Part shown: piece by piece, positions 8,221-17,251 of the stretch
Layout of the letters: every line of letters begins with the position of its first letter
Numbering within the stretch: the stretch's first letter is position 1
Assembly (NCBI RefSeq): GCF_005870025.1
Contig: NZ_VATA01000023.1
Coordinates: 1 to 64,000, forward strand
Length of the DNA: 64,000 nt
DNA from: Poseidonocella sp. HB161398
GTDB lineage: Bacteria > Pseudomonadota > Alphaproteobacteria > Rhodobacterales > Rhodobacteraceae
Direction: 5' to 3'
Notes under the pieces: generated by a model
The model's database searches: none
Seen by the model: the letters and a program-made list of their open reading frames with translations, nothing else
What the model was told of the DNA's origin: nothing
Translations under genes and position numbers: made by a program

Positions 8221-8618
8221 TGCATCAAAATCGAGATGCCGTAACGGGGCCTGCGTCCCGCGCCGCCCGCATGTTGCGCTTGCCCGCCAAGCGGGCGGCT
8301 GGCGACGCTCCCGTATCTGTTCTGGCAGGAGGAATGCGGAATGAAGCTGTTCATTGGCCTCGACGTCTCGTTTGCGAAGACGGCGGCCTGCATGCTCGAC
8401 GAACACGGCAGGATCGTCAGGGAAGCGGAGATTGCCAGCGATCCGGAGGCGCTGGCGAAATTCGCGACGGAGCAGCCCGGCGAGATCGCCGTGATCGGCC
8501 TCGAGGCCGGACCGCTGTCGCAATGGCTGCATCGCGGGCTGGCCGATGCCGGCTTCGACGCGGTCCTCATGGAGACGCGCCAGGTCAAGGGCGCGCTGAA
8601 GGCGATGCCGATCAGTGA

Positions 8619-8657
8619 GGCGGAACACAGATCGGTCCGGGGGACCGATCTGCCGCC
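8619..8657. repeat. Nested palindrome iv, inside the IS110 transposase
   Basis: Inner stem AGATCGGTCC (8629-8638), loop GGG, GGACCGATCT (8642-8651). Outer stem GGCGG (8619-8623) with CCGCC (8653-8657). It sits between KAMPI and TDRRDAEG, residues that are adjacent (via one Lys codon) in IS110 relatives. The core GATCGGTCC / GGACCGATC matches palindrome i with an A-T to G-C swap on both arms. Confidence 0.85.
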
Positions 8658-9039
8658 GAACCGACCGGCGGGACGCCGAGGGCATCGCCCGGCGGCTCGC
8701 ATCTGGGCTGGTTCCGGCCGGTCCATTGCAAGTCCGTCTCGGCGCAGGAAGTCCGGGCGCTGCTCGCGGCGCGCGAGGCGGTCAAGAAGGGCATGATCAA
8801 CCTGGAAATGTCGCTCCGCGGACTCCTGCGGAATTTCGGGCTGAAGGTCGGGACAATTTCCAGGGGCGGGTTCGAAGCCCGCATCCTGGAAATGGCCGGG
8901 GGAAATGCCATGCTGGAAGCCGCAACTGGCCCGATGCTGCGCGCCCGCGCCAGCCTGCGCCGGGAACTTGCGGGACTCGAGAGGCAGGTCCGGCAGCTCG
9001 CTCAGGACGACCCGGTCTGCGGCCTGCTGATGACCATGC

Positions 9040-9082
9040 CCCCTCTCGGCGATTGCAGGCAATCGCCTGCCGGGCAGCGGGG
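9040..9082. repeat. Nested palindrome v, inside the IS110 transposase
   Basis: Inner stem GGCGATTGC (9048-9056), loop AG, GCAATCGCC (9059-9067). Outer stem CCCC (9040-9043) with GGGG (9079-9082), with a small CTGC/GCAG pairing in between. It splits the conserved MTMPG-GAVEAL motif of the IS110 family. Confidence 0.82.
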
Positions 9083-9451
9083 ATCGGAGCGGTCGAGGCA
9101 CTGACCTTCAAGTCGGCGGTCGACGACCCGGCGCGCTTCGCCTCCTCGAAGAAGGCCGGGCCCTGGGCCGGGCTCACGCCGTCCCGGCAGCAATCCGGCG
9201 AGCGCGACATCACCGGTGGCATCACCAAGGCGGGTGACACGGGCCTGCGCCGCGCGCTCTGCCAGGCGGCAACCGTCCTGCTGCACCGCGGCCGCGCGTC
9301 ATGGCTGCGAACATGGGCGGCGCGGGTCGCGAAGCGCCGCGGCAACAAGCGCGCGATGGTGGCGCTCGCCCGCCGGATCGCGGTCGTTCTGCACCGCATG
9401 TGGCGCGACGGCACGGCCTTCCAGCCGGACTCGGCACCCGCGATGATCTGA

Positions 9452-9929
9452 CCGGCCCGCCACTTCGCTTGCCGTCCGACGGGACGCGGGCCTCCGAGGT
9501 CCCATGGGGACGTAGTTCCGGCGATGCCGTGGCTCTGACTGTTGCCGCCTTCGAAGGCGAGCCCGAAATTGAGATGGGCACGCCGGAATTGCATCGAACC
9601 AGCATCATGTTGGCAGCCGCCGCGCTGACCACGGACCGAAGCATGCACCCAGGGAAACCCCAGCAGCGAGGCCACGCGCACCAGTGACGGACGGCAACCT
9701 GATCTACCGAAACACCGCTCTGGCGGATCAGGCCGCTTGGCCGAAAACGCTTGACGGAGACGGCCCCGTTACCGAAGTCAGAGCCCCCTTTCGGCGCCTA
9801 TCGCCCGGATGCCGGGGGACTTTTGCATGCTGAGTCACAACTGGCTCTTTCTGCCGGAGCGGCAGGCCGAACAGAAGCACCTCTCACTGCGCATCGCCGC
9901 CGGATCGGCTGGGGCAGGGCCTGTCCAGT
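9452..9929. other. Gene-poor stretch between IS110 remnant and hypothetical gene
   Basis: No reading frame here resembles a protein family and no strong hairpin or repeat stands out. It probably includes the right end of the IS110 element and flanking host DNA, but I cannot place the boundary. Confidence 0.5.
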
Positions 9930-10550
9930 TCAGGCGGGCGGACGGCGGGTGAGCTCCTCCCAGTCCCGATCGAGACGCCAGCGCTTCCGGGCCCATTTCG
10001 CGGCGGATCGTTCCAGCTTTTTGCGCTGTTCCCAGAGCCTGAGCGACATTGCGGCGACCACATGGGCCTTGCCCACACTGATCGCATGTGTTCCGCTTGC
10101 ATGGAAAAGTTCGCGGACTGGCTCGGCGCCCACGACATCGGCCGAGATCTCGCGCCGGATCCGGCCGATTGCTTCGAAATCGCTATCGAGCACCGGGTGA
10201 GTTGGCTCCAGGATTTCGGGAGGATAGTCGTCTTCGTAGATTTTTTGCATCCTCAGTGCGCCGACGAGGAACAGAGGCGCATAGGCGTTTTCGCTGCACG
10301 GTGCCCGCTGGATGCGTTCGGGGCCGGAACCGATATGCTCGAGCTGACGGGCCTTTTCCCTGTCCGCAAGGCAGGCGGTGCACAGTTGGAGCGTCTTCGG
10401 AAGGTCCTTCCAATCGCCGATCCAGATGTAATCGTCCTGGAGCGCCAGCTGGCGCCGCACCTCGACCTGGTTCGTGTAAATCAGGCCATTTCCGAAGAAG
10501 CTGGCACTCCCGCCGCAATCCGCGCATCCGAGGAAAAGTTCAGGCTTCAT
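9930..10550 (-). CDS. Hypothetical protein with paired CxxC motifs
   Basis: A 206-residue protein with no family I recognise. Two cysteine pairs, CADC (residues 9-12) and CTAC (near 57-60), separated by about 45 residues, suggest a small metal-binding N-terminal domain. The rest is charged and helical, ending in a basic stretch (LERSAAKWARKRWRLDRDWEEL). The start at 10550 has AGGTG about 8 bases upstream. It runs divergently from the toxin-antitoxin operon, about 195 bp away. Intact frame and ordinary codon use support it being a real gene. Confidence 0.6.
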   Translation of the reverse strand: MKPELFLGCADCGGSASFFGNGLIYTNQVEVRRQLALQDDYIWIGDWKDLPKTLQLCTACLADREKARQLEHIGSGPERIQRAPCSENAYAPLFLVGALRMQKIYEDDYPPEILEPTHPVLDSDFEAIGRIRREISADVVGAEPVRELFHASGTHAISVGKAHVVAAMSLRLWEQRKKLERSAAKWARKRWRLDRDWEELTRRPPA

Positions 10551-10687
10551 GTGTTCACCTTTCTGCCTTGGACAGAAGAGGCCAGGAAGGGGCTTCAGAC
10601 CAGCCGGAAACTGCCGCTGCCGGCGAGGGCAGGCGTAAATTCCGCGTGATGCTGCGACTCGACGGGCTGAGAGAGATACTGCGTCTA

Positions 10688-10743
10688 TGTAGCTTTAGGC
10701 GACATTTTGCTTGACTGGATATTACGTGTCGCCTAAAGCTACA
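10688..10743. promoter_or_regulatory. Operator-promoter of the toxin-antitoxin pair
   Basis: A perfect 17-bp inverted repeat: TGTAGCTTTAGGCGACA (10688-10704) and TGTCGCCTAAAGCTACA (10727-10743), with a 22-bp AT-richer centre holding a -35-like TTGACT (10711-10716). The right arm ends 2 bp before the toxin ATG. Such a site is the expected binding place for the Xre-type antitoxin, giving autorepression (inference from family behaviour). Confidence 0.8.
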
Positions 10744-10745
10744 CC

Positions 10746-10997
10746 ATGAGGCAGATCAGCTACACGAAATCCGCGATCCGGATATTGCGGAAAATGCCTG
10801 CGAATACCGCTGCGCTGATCCGCTCGAAGATCGAGGCCTATGCCGCGGACCCGGCGTCGCAGGCAAACAACGTCAAGTCCCTCAAGGGGCGGAGCGGCAT
10901 CCGTCTGCGGGTCGGAAACTGGCGGGTGATCATGGATGACGGCGGCAATGTCCTCGCCGTCCTCGAGATCGGGCCGCGCGGCGGCATCTACGAGTGA
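10746..10997 (+). CDS. RelE/HigB-family toxin
   Basis: An 83-residue protein with the RelE/ParE fold pattern: YTKSAIRILRKMP, then LKGRSGIRLRVGNWRVIM and EIGPRGGIYE at the C-terminus, where the RelE family keeps the residues for ribosome-dependent mRNA cleavage. The ATG at 10746 follows immediately on the operator, so the leader is very short. The stop is 11 bases before the antitoxin ATG. Toxin-first order with an Xre antitoxin is the HigBA arrangement. The target is predicted as translating mRNA, not shown. Confidence 0.85.
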   Translation: MRQISYTKSAIRILRKMPANTAALIRSKIEAYAADPASQANNVKSLKGRSGIRLRVGNWRVIMDDGGNVLAVLEIGPRGGIYE

Positions 10998-11008
10998 AAG
11001 GGCACGAC

Positions 11009-11353
11009 ATGAACGAGATGGTGACCATTCCCCGCGAAGAGTACGACCGGCTGCGGGCCGCGGCGGAGGACCTTGCCGATCTGCAGGCCCATGACCGTGC
11101 GATGTCCGGCCTTGCCGCGGGCGAGGAGGAGCTGATCCCCGCGGACTTCGCCAACCGCCTGCTGAACGGCGAAAGCCCGCTGCGTGTCTATCGCGATCTC
11201 CGGGGCCTGACCCAGGCCGAGCTTGCCGCCAATGCCGGGGTGGGCCGGGTGACGGTCGCCGAAATCGAGACCGGCCGCAAGCAGGGCTCTGCCGGAACCC
11301 TCCACGCCCTGGCCGGGGCACTCGGGATCACGGTGGATGACCTGTTGGCATAG
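11009..11353 (+). CDS. Xre-family antitoxin
   Basis: A 114-residue protein. The N-terminal ~45 residues (MVTIPREEYDRLRAAAEDLA) resemble a short Phd/coiled segment likely to contact the toxin. Residues about 60-110 form a Cro/CI helix-turn-helix (YRDLRGLTQAELAANAGVGR, VTVAEIETGRKQGSAGTLHA). I take the ATG at 11009, with AAAGGG seven bases upstream, over the GTG at 10994 that overlaps the toxin stop. It should neutralise the RelE-like protein and repress the operon through the inverted repeat upstream. Confidence 0.87.
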   Translation: MNEMVTIPREEYDRLRAAAEDLADLQAHDRAMSGLAAGEEELIPADFANRLLNGESPLRVYRDLRGLTQAELAANAGVGRVTVAEIETGRKQGSAGTLHALAGALGITVDDLLA

Positions 11354-11710
11354 GGGAGGGGACCGGACCCAGTCGTCCGGAGGAAAATGGAATGGCAATC
11401 TCGGGGAATGCGATCTGCACCCGGTTCGATGGAAAGGCGCTGGCCGCAGGCAGGGAGGAGGCGAGGCGGGCTCTCGTGCTCGGTCTTCGCCACCGCGTAG
11501 AAGCTGCCGCGCAGCGCCTGGTGGAACAGCGTGCCGCTCCCCGCATGGGCGGCGCGGCGGTGCTCGGCGAGGCGCTTGGCCAAGCTGCGGCTGGTGAGGC
11601 GGGTATAGACGAGGCCGGTTCCGGCATGGGCCGCCCAGGGCAGGACCGGATCCGCGCCAAGCCGCATTTGCGCGATGGGCATCGGGGCGCCGCTGGGATA
11701 GAGATGATGG
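11354..11710 (-). other. Gene-poor stretch with an unrecognised coding-like remnant
   Basis: On the minus strand around 11400-11710 a frame reads PMPIAQMRLGADPVL, then GTGLVYTRLTSRSLAKRLAE and ALRGSFYAVAKTEHE. It looks like decayed coding sequence but I cannot assign a family; a GIY-YIG-like nuclease was considered and not supported. It ends at the IS6 fragment. Confidence 0.3.
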
Positions 11711-12070
11711 CTATGCAGCATCCTTTTTGCGCTGCGGCTGGACCAGGATATCGAGAACGTCGCCGTTCGCATCCACCGCACGCCACAGCCAATCGGCCTT
11801 GCCGTTCATCCGGATGACGACCTCGTCGAGATGCCACTTGTCCGCAGGAGCCGGACGGCCCCGCCGGATGCTTGCGGCAAATTGATGGCCAAAGCGGCCA
11901 ACCCGGCCGCGCATCGTCTCATGGGGAACCGTGACGCCGCGCTCAGCCGGGAGATTCTCGTGGTCGCGCAGGCTCAGGGCGAAGCGGTGATACGCCCACA
12001 CGGCATAGCCGATGACGTTTCGCGGGAAGCGGAAGCCTTTGATCCGGGACAAGTCTTCGACGTTGAGCAT
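11711..12070 (-). pseudogene. IS6-family transposase, C-terminally truncated
   Basis: The minus frame from 12070 reads IKGFRFPRNVIGYAVWAYHR, then SLRDHENLPAERGVTV, DKWHLDEVVIRMNGKADWLW and RAVDANGDVLDILVQ. This is a typical IS6/IS26-type start with the first catalytic Asp (HLDEV). It stops after LVQPQRKKDAA, before the second Asp and the Glu. A candidate left inverted repeat is at 12101-12117. A second IS6 scrap lies at about 25310-25500 in the opposite orientation. Confidence 0.85.
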
Positions 12071-12100
12071 GAAATCAGGCTACCGCCATCTGGAGCGCTC

Positions 12101-12117
12101 GGCAACTTGAGAGTGCC
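12101..12117. repeat. Candidate IS6 terminal repeat
   Basis: Read on the minus strand this is GGCACTCTCAAGTTGCC, about 30 bp upstream of the IS6 transposase start. IS6 elements end in GGCACT/GGTTCT-type repeats. The partner end is not visible because the element is truncated. Confidence 0.4.
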
Positions 12118-12259
12118 GCGGCGGTTCCCTTCCCGGTCCCTGGCGGAACGGCCGGACCTGGCGCAAGCTGCAGTCAAATGCCGCATTTGCGCCAAGTCAT
12201 TTATGAACATTCTGATATGAGAGAGTGTTTCGCCGGATCCGCCGCAGAAGAGGCCCGCC

Positions 12260-13735
12260 ATGTCGACCCGAACCCGCCTGTTCCAGGGCCTCGCCATGAT
12301 CTCCGCCACCTTGCTCCTGCTCGCGCTCGCAGGCGGAGTGCTCTGGCAGGCGGCGCGGGACGGCGCGCTTCGCGCCGCACCGGCCAAGACGCCGAAGGAG
12401 CGGCTCTATGCGGTACAGACCGCGATTCTGGAGCCGGAGGACGTGGTGCCGGAAATCACCGCCTACGGCACGCTGGCCAGCGGCCGGTCGCTTGAGCTGC
12501 GCGCGCAGGTAGCGGGCGAGATCACCGCCCTGTCGCCGAATTTCCGCGAGGGCGGCCGGGTCGCGGCCGGCGAGGTGCTGTTCCGCGTCGACCCCGCCCG
12601 GCTGGAGACGGCCGCGGCGCTCGCCAGGACCGATCTGGCCGAAGCGGAGGCGACCCTGGCCGAAACCCGCGCGGCGCTGGATCTGGCGCGGCTGGAGGCA
12701 GCCGCCGCCGAGGCGCAGCTCGCCCTCAGGAGCCAGGCGCTGAAGCGCCAAGAGGGCCTGCGCGACCGCGGCGTCGGCACCGCGGCGGATGTCGAAGCGG
12801 CGGGGCTGGCCCGCGCCGCGGCCGATCAACTGCTGATCAACCGCCGCCAGGTGGTTGCCGGGGGCGAGGCGCGGGTGGCCCAGGCGGGCATCCTTCTCGA
12901 CCGGGCGCGGATCGCGCTGGCGGATGCGGAGAATGCCGTGGAGGACGCGACCTATCATGCGCCCTTCGCGGGGGTGATCGACACGGTTTCGGTCTCGCTC
13001 GGCGCGCTGGTCTCGGCGGGCGGGGAACTGGGCACGCTGATCGACCCGTCCGCGCTGGAGGCTGCCTTCCGCGTCACCAACACCCAGTTCGCGCGGCTTC
13101 TGGGCCCTGAAGGGTGGCTACCCGCGGCGGAGGTCGCGGTGACGGCGCAGCGCAGCGGCCAGCCGATCCCGGCGGTTCTGGACCGCGCGGGGGCAGCCAA
13201 TGCCGACGGACAGGTCGGACGGCTGCTCTTCGCCCGGCTCGAGGCGCCCGACCCGCGGCTGGTGCGTCCGGGCGATTTCGTCACCGTCCTGCTGAAGGAG
13301 GCCCCGCTGTCGGGCGTCGCGGTCATTCCCGCCGCGGCGGCCTCGGCGGACGGGCGCATCCTGCTCGTCGGCGAGGACAACCGGCTGGCCGAGGCGGAGG
13401 TCCGGCCGCTCAGGCTTCAGGGCGACATGCTGGTGGTCGGCGATGCGCCCTTCGGCAGCCGCTATGTCCTGGCGCGCTCGGCCCAGCTCGGCGCCGGGCT
13501 GAAGGTCGAGCCGGTCGCGGCCGCGCCGGAAACCACCGCTGCGCCGCCCGCGCCGCCGCCGCCAGACACGCTGCCGATCGATGACGCGCGCCGCGCGGCG
13601 ATCATCGCCTACGTCGAGGCGAGCACGGCGATGAAACCGGAAAACCGGGCGACGTTCCTCGAGGAGCTGTCGCGTCCGGAGGTGCCCCGCGCCACGGTTG
13701 AACGGCTCGAGGCCAAGATGGCGGAGGGCCGGTAA
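12260..13735 (+). CDS. RND efflux periplasmic adaptor (membrane fusion protein)
   Basis: A 491-residue protein of the HlyD/AcrA family that bridges an inner-membrane RND pump to an outer-membrane channel. An N-terminal membrane anchor (LAMISATLLLLALAGGVLW) is followed by a lipoyl half-motif (SLELRAQVAGEITALSPNFR), a long Ala/Leu-rich helical hairpin (residues ~120-220, TDLAEAEATLAETRAALDLA), the second lipoyl half (YHAPFAGVIDTVSVSLGALV) and a beta-barrel domain. The extra C-terminal ~60 residues, with a Pro/Ala linker (PPAPPPPDTLPI), are unusual. The TAA overlaps the ATG of the permease (TAATG), so the two are translationally coupled. No outer-membrane factor gene is adjacent. Confidence 0.9.
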   Translation: MSTRTRLFQGLAMISATLLLLALAGGVLWQAARDGALRAAPAKTPKERLYAVQTAILEPEDVVPEITAYGTLASGRSLELRAQVAGEITALSPNFREGGRVAAGEVLFRVDPARLETAAALARTDLAEAEATLAETRAALDLARLEAAAAEAQLALRSQALKRQEGLRDRGVGTAADVEAAGLARAAADQLLINRRQVVAGGEARVAQAGILLDRARIALADAENAVEDATYHAPFAGVIDTVSVSLGALVSAGGELGTLIDPSALEAAFRVTNTQFARLLGPEGWLPAAEVAVTAQRSGQPIPAVLDRAGAANADGQVGRLLFARLEAPDPRLVRPGDFVTVLLKEAPLSGVAVIPAAAASADGRILLVGEDNRLAEAEVRPLRLQGDMLVVGDAPFGSRYVLARSAQLGAGLKVEPVAAAPETTAAPPAPPPPDTLPIDDARRAAIIAYVEASTAMKPENRATFLEELSRPEVPRATVERLEAKMAEGR

Positions 13736-16700
13736 TGGCGCCGGAGCGCAGCGGCATCCTCGCCTATTTCGCCGGGCACCGCACGGCAGCAAGCTTCGTG
13801 ATGATCGTCATGCTGGCCCTCGGACTGATGTCGGTCTCGCAGATCCGCTCGCAGTTCTTTCCCGACGTGGTGGTCGACACCGTCAATGTCACAGTGAAAT
13901 GGGACGGGGCCGGGCCGGGCGAGCTCGACCGCGGGGTGGTGGCGCTGCTCGATCCGGCGCTGCGCTCGGTCGAGGGCGTGACCGGCTCGGCGGCGGTCTC
14001 CACCGACGGCTCGACCACGATCACCTTGGCGATGGAGCCGGGCCGCGACCTGGGCCGCGCCACCGAAGAGGTCAAGGCGGCGGTCGACGGGGTGACGACG
14101 CTGCCTGCCGGGGCCGAGGCGCCGGTGGTGAAGGCGGCGATCTGGAAGGACAAGGTTACCGAGGTGGTGCTCCATGCGCCGATCGCCCCGGACCAGCTGG
14201 CGCGGCTCGGCGACGATTTCCTCGCGCGGCTCTGGCGCGCCGGGCTGACCCGCAGCACGGTGACCGGCATCGCCGCGCCCCGGATCGAGCTGTCGGTGCC
14301 CGAGGAGGCGCGGCTGCGCCATGACATCCAGCTGGGCGAAATCGCCGATGCGGTGGCCCGCGCCGCCGAGACCCGGCCGGCGGGCAATGTCGCGGGCGGC
14401 ACCGCGCGGCTCAGGGCCGGGGAGGAGACGCGCGATCCGGAGGAGCTGCGCGACCTGGTGGTGCGGGTCAATCCGGACGGATCGAAGCTCCGCCTGCGCA
14501 ACGTCGCGCAGATTTCCGAGGCCGGGTCGGATTCGGGCCGCGCCTACAGCTTCGGCGGCGATCCCGCGGTGCTGATCCGGGTCGACCGCACCGAGGGCGG
14601 CGACGCGATCGGCATGGAGGCGACGGTGCGGCAGCTGGCGGAGGAGATGCGCGCCGAGATGCCGCCCGGCGGCGACGTGGTGCTGATCAATGCCCGCGCG
14701 CGCGACATCACCGCCCAGCTAAACCTGCTCTACGAAAACGGGCTGGCCGGGCTGGTTCTGGTCCTGATCACGCTGTTCCTGTTCCTGTCGGCGCGGACGG
14801 CTTTCTGGGTGGCGATGGGCATCCCGGTCTCGATGCTGTCCGCGGTGGCGGTGATGCAGGCCGGCGGGCTGACGCTGAACATGATGTCGCTTTTCGGGCT
14901 GATCATCACGCTGGGCATCATCGTCGACGACGCGATCGTCGTGGCCGAGCACTCCGACTGGCGCGCGCGGCACCTGGGCGAAAGCCCCGCGGTGGCGCCC
15001 GTGCGCGCGGTGCGGCGGATGGCGGGGCCGGTCGCGGCCTCCACCGCGACGACGGTGCTGGCCTTCGTCGCGCTGTGGTTCATCGGCGGCGAGTTCGGCT
15101 CGCTGATCTCGGACATTCCCTTCGTGGTGACCGCCGTGCTGGCTGCCTCGCTAGTGGAAAGCTTCCTGATCCTGCCCAACCACATGCGCCACGCGCTGGA
15201 ACACGGGCGGAAGAACAGCTGGATCGACTGGCCGAGCCAGTGGTTCAACCGCAATTTCGAACGAGTCAATGCTGCGCTCTTCGTGCCGCTGATGCGGTGG
15301 ATCATCCGGCTGCGCTATCCCTTCGCCGCGGCGATGCTGCTGCTGCTGTCGGTGTCGGGCGCGGCGCTCCTGCGCGGCGACGTGCCCTGGGCCTTCTACA
15401 CCGCGCCGGAGCGGCCCTCGGTCACCGGCAATTTCGCCTTCCTGCCGGGCGCGACCCGCGCGGAGAGCACCGCCTTCGCCGCCGAGCTGGAGCGCGCAGC
15501 CGCGGCGGTGGGACAGAAACTCGCCGGGCCGGACGGGACGCCGCCGCTGGTCCATGTGCTCAGCGAGGTCGGCGGCACCGGCGCGAAGGGGCTGCCGGGC
15601 GAGGACACGATGGACCCGGACACCCTGGGCTCGGTTGATATCGGTCTGATCGGCGCTGACCACCGCAACTTCACCGCGCAGGAGCTGGTGCGGGCACTCA
15701 ATGCCGAGATCCGGCTGCCCCCGAACCTTGCCGTGCTGAGTTTCCGCAGCCAGGGGCTGGGACCGGGCGGCGACTCGCTGTCGGTCAATTTCCACGGCGG
15801 GGACGGCTTCGCGCTGAAGGCCGCAGCCACCGAGCTGATCGCCGAGCTGCGCGGCTATCCCGAGGTCACCGGGCTGCAGGACAGCCTGCCCTGGGGGCGC
15901 GACGACATGGTGCTGCGGCTGACCCCGGTGGGCGAGGCGCTGGGATTCACCACCGCCGGGATCGGTGCAGAGCTGTTCGGGCGGCTCAACGGCATCACCG
16001 CGGCGGAATTCCCCGCAGGCAGCCGCACGGCGGAGATCGTGGTGCAGGTGCCGGACGCCGAGCTGACCGCAGGCTTCCTGGAGGACACGCTGATGCGCGC
16101 GCCCTCGGGCGCATGGGTGCCGCTGGGCGAGCTGGTGACGATAGAGAGCCACCCGGCCTTCGCCTCGATCGCCCGGGAGGACGGGCGGCAGCTGGTCACC
16201 GTGACCGGCGCACTCTCCGAGGACGACCCGGTGCGCGCCGCCGAGATCGCCGGGGCGCTGCGCGGGGACATCCTGCCGCGGATCGCGCAGGCGCACGGGC
16301 TCGGCTGGGATCTGGGCGGGCTGGCGGTGCAGGAGGATGACTTCCTCGGCGAGGCCATGGTCGGCTTCCTGCTCTGCGTGCTGGGGATCTACCTGGTGCT
16401 GGGTTGGGTCTTCGGCAGCTGGTCGGCGCCGCTAGTCGTCATGGCGGTGATCCCCTTCGGCCTGATCGGCGCGGTCTGGGGCCATGCGCAGTTCGAGCTG
16501 GCCTTCTCGCTCTTCACGCTGATCGGCCTGATCGGCACGTCGGGCATCGTCATCAACGACGCGATCGTGCTGGTGACCACCGTGCAGGAGCATGCGCGCC
16601 GCATGCCGGTCGCCGCGGCCGCGGTCCGGGCGGCAGGAGAGCGCCTGCGGCCGATCCTGCTGACCACGCTGACCACGGTACTGGGGCTCGCGCCGCTGAT

Positions 16701-17064
16701 GTTCGAGGAGAGCCGGACCTCGCTGTTCCTGAAGCCCACGGTGGTGACCCTGGTTTGGGGCCTCTCGGCGGGGTTCTTCATCGTGCTGGCGCTAGTTCCG
16801 GCGCTGCTGGTGATCCGGTCGGATGCGGCGCGGGCGCTTGCCAGCCTGCGGCGGATGCTGCGCGCCGGGGGACGGGCGGGACGGCTGCCGCTGCTTCTCG
16901 GGGCGGCGATTGCGGCAATGGCCGCGCTCGACCTCGTGCTGCTCTGGCCGTGGATCGCCGCCGCCGCCGCGCCCGGTCTGCCCCTGATGGCAGCGGCGGT
17001 CGGCAATGTCGCGATCCTGCTTCCGGCGGCGCTCCTGCTGCAGCGGCGCAGGGCCGCGCGATGA
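13735..17064 (+). CDS. RND-family efflux permease
   Basis: A 1109-residue inner-membrane proton-driven exporter of the AcrB/MexF superfamily. TM1 is near the N-terminus (ASFVMIVMLALGLMSVSQIR). The first large periplasmic loop follows, then the TM2-6 bundle with the proton-relay Asp pair in TM4 (LGIIVDDAIVVAEHS, around residue 398; compare Asp407/408 of AcrB). The second half repeats the plan (LIGTSGIVINDAIVLVTTVQ). About 60 extra residues at the end (GGRAGRLPLLLGAAIAAMAA onward) form one or two added hydrophobic segments. The substrate cannot be told from sequence. It is coupled to the adaptor upstream. Confidence 0.92.
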   Translation: MAPERSGILAYFAGHRTAASFVMIVMLALGLMSVSQIRSQFFPDVVVDTVNVTVKWDGAGPGELDRGVVALLDPALRSVEGVTGSAAVSTDGSTTITLAMEPGRDLGRATEEVKAAVDGVTTLPAGAEAPVVKAAIWKDKVTEVVLHAPIAPDQLARLGDDFLARLWRAGLTRSTVTGIAAPRIELSVPEEARLRHDIQLGEIADAVARAAETRPAGNVAGGTARLRAGEETRDPEELRDLVVRVNPDGSKLRLRNVAQISEAGSDSGRAYSFGGDPAVLIRVDRTEGGDAIGMEATVRQLAEEMRAEMPPGGDVVLINARARDITAQLNLLYENGLAGLVLVLITLFLFLSARTAFWVAMGIPVSMLSAVAVMQAGGLTLNMMSLFGLIITLGIIVDDAIVVAEHSDWRARHLGESPAVAPVRAVRRMAGPVAASTATTVLAFVALWFIGGEFGSLISDIPFVVTAVLAASLVESFLILPNHMRHALEHGRKNSWIDWPSQWFNRNFERVNAALFVPLMRWIIRLRYPFAAAMLLLLSVSGAALLRGDVPWAFYTAPERPSVTGNFAFLPGATRAESTAFAAELERAAAAVGQKLAGPDGTPPLVHVLSEVGGTGAKGLPGEDTMDPDTLGSVDIGLIGADHRNFTAQELVRALNAEIRLPPNLAVLSFRSQGLGPGGDSLSVNFHGGDGFALKAAATELIAELRGYPEVTGLQDSLPWGRDDMVLRLTPVGEALGFTTAGIGAELFGRLNGITAAEFPAGSRTAEIVVQVPDAELTAGFLEDTLMRAPSGAWVPLGELVTIESHPAFASIAREDGRQLVTVTGALSEDDPVRAAEIAGALRGDILPRIAQAHGLGWDLGGLAVQEDDFLGEAMVGFLLCVLGIYLVLGWVFGSWSAPLVVMAVIPFGLIGAVWGHAQFELAFSLFTLIGLIGTSGIVINDAIVLVTTVQEHARRMPVAAAAVRAAGERLRPILLTTLTTVLGLAPLMFEESRTSLFLKPTVVTLVWGLSAGFFIVLALVPALLVIRSDAARALASLRRMLRAGGRAGRLPLLLGAAIAAMAALDLVLLWPWIAAAAAPGLPLMAAAVGNVAILLPAALLLQRRRAAR

Positions 17065-17251
17065 CGGAGGCCGCCCGCGCGCCCAATTCGGCAGGGCCCG
17101 ACCCGGCCACCCGCGGAGAAGTGTCCCGGCCGCCGCCGGATCGGGCCAGCCCGTCGTCCCGGCACCGGCGCGGGGATGGCTGGCCCTGCGCCGCATCGCT
17201 GTCGGGCGCTCCGGCGCAAGCTTCGGACGGACTGCCGGTAGGGTGGGCCGC

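Larger units (their letters stand above)
8341..9451 (+). pseudogene. IS110-family transposase, frameshifted and interrupted by palindromes
   Basis: The RuvC-like DEDD start is clear (MKLFIGLDVSFAKTAACMLD, VIGLEAGPLSQWL, then TDRRDAEGIAR). The C-terminal transposase_20 part follows (VEALTFKSAVDDPARF, GLTPSRQQSGERD, KAGDTGLRRAL, MWRDGTAF). Three lesions are visible: about 45 extra bases at 8615-8660, a one-base gain in the codons after GIAR, and about 40 extra bases at 9040-9082 between LLMTMP and GIGAVE. Both large insertions are nested palindromes. The pieces run through three frames, so no full protein can be made. Confidence 0.87.

Noticed and set aside
11400-11710. GIY-YIG-like nuclease on the minus strand
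   Set aside because: GTGLVYTRLTSRSLAKRLAE gives a passing resemblance only; the catalytic tail is not found and the frame has no good start. Kept only as an unrecognised remnant.
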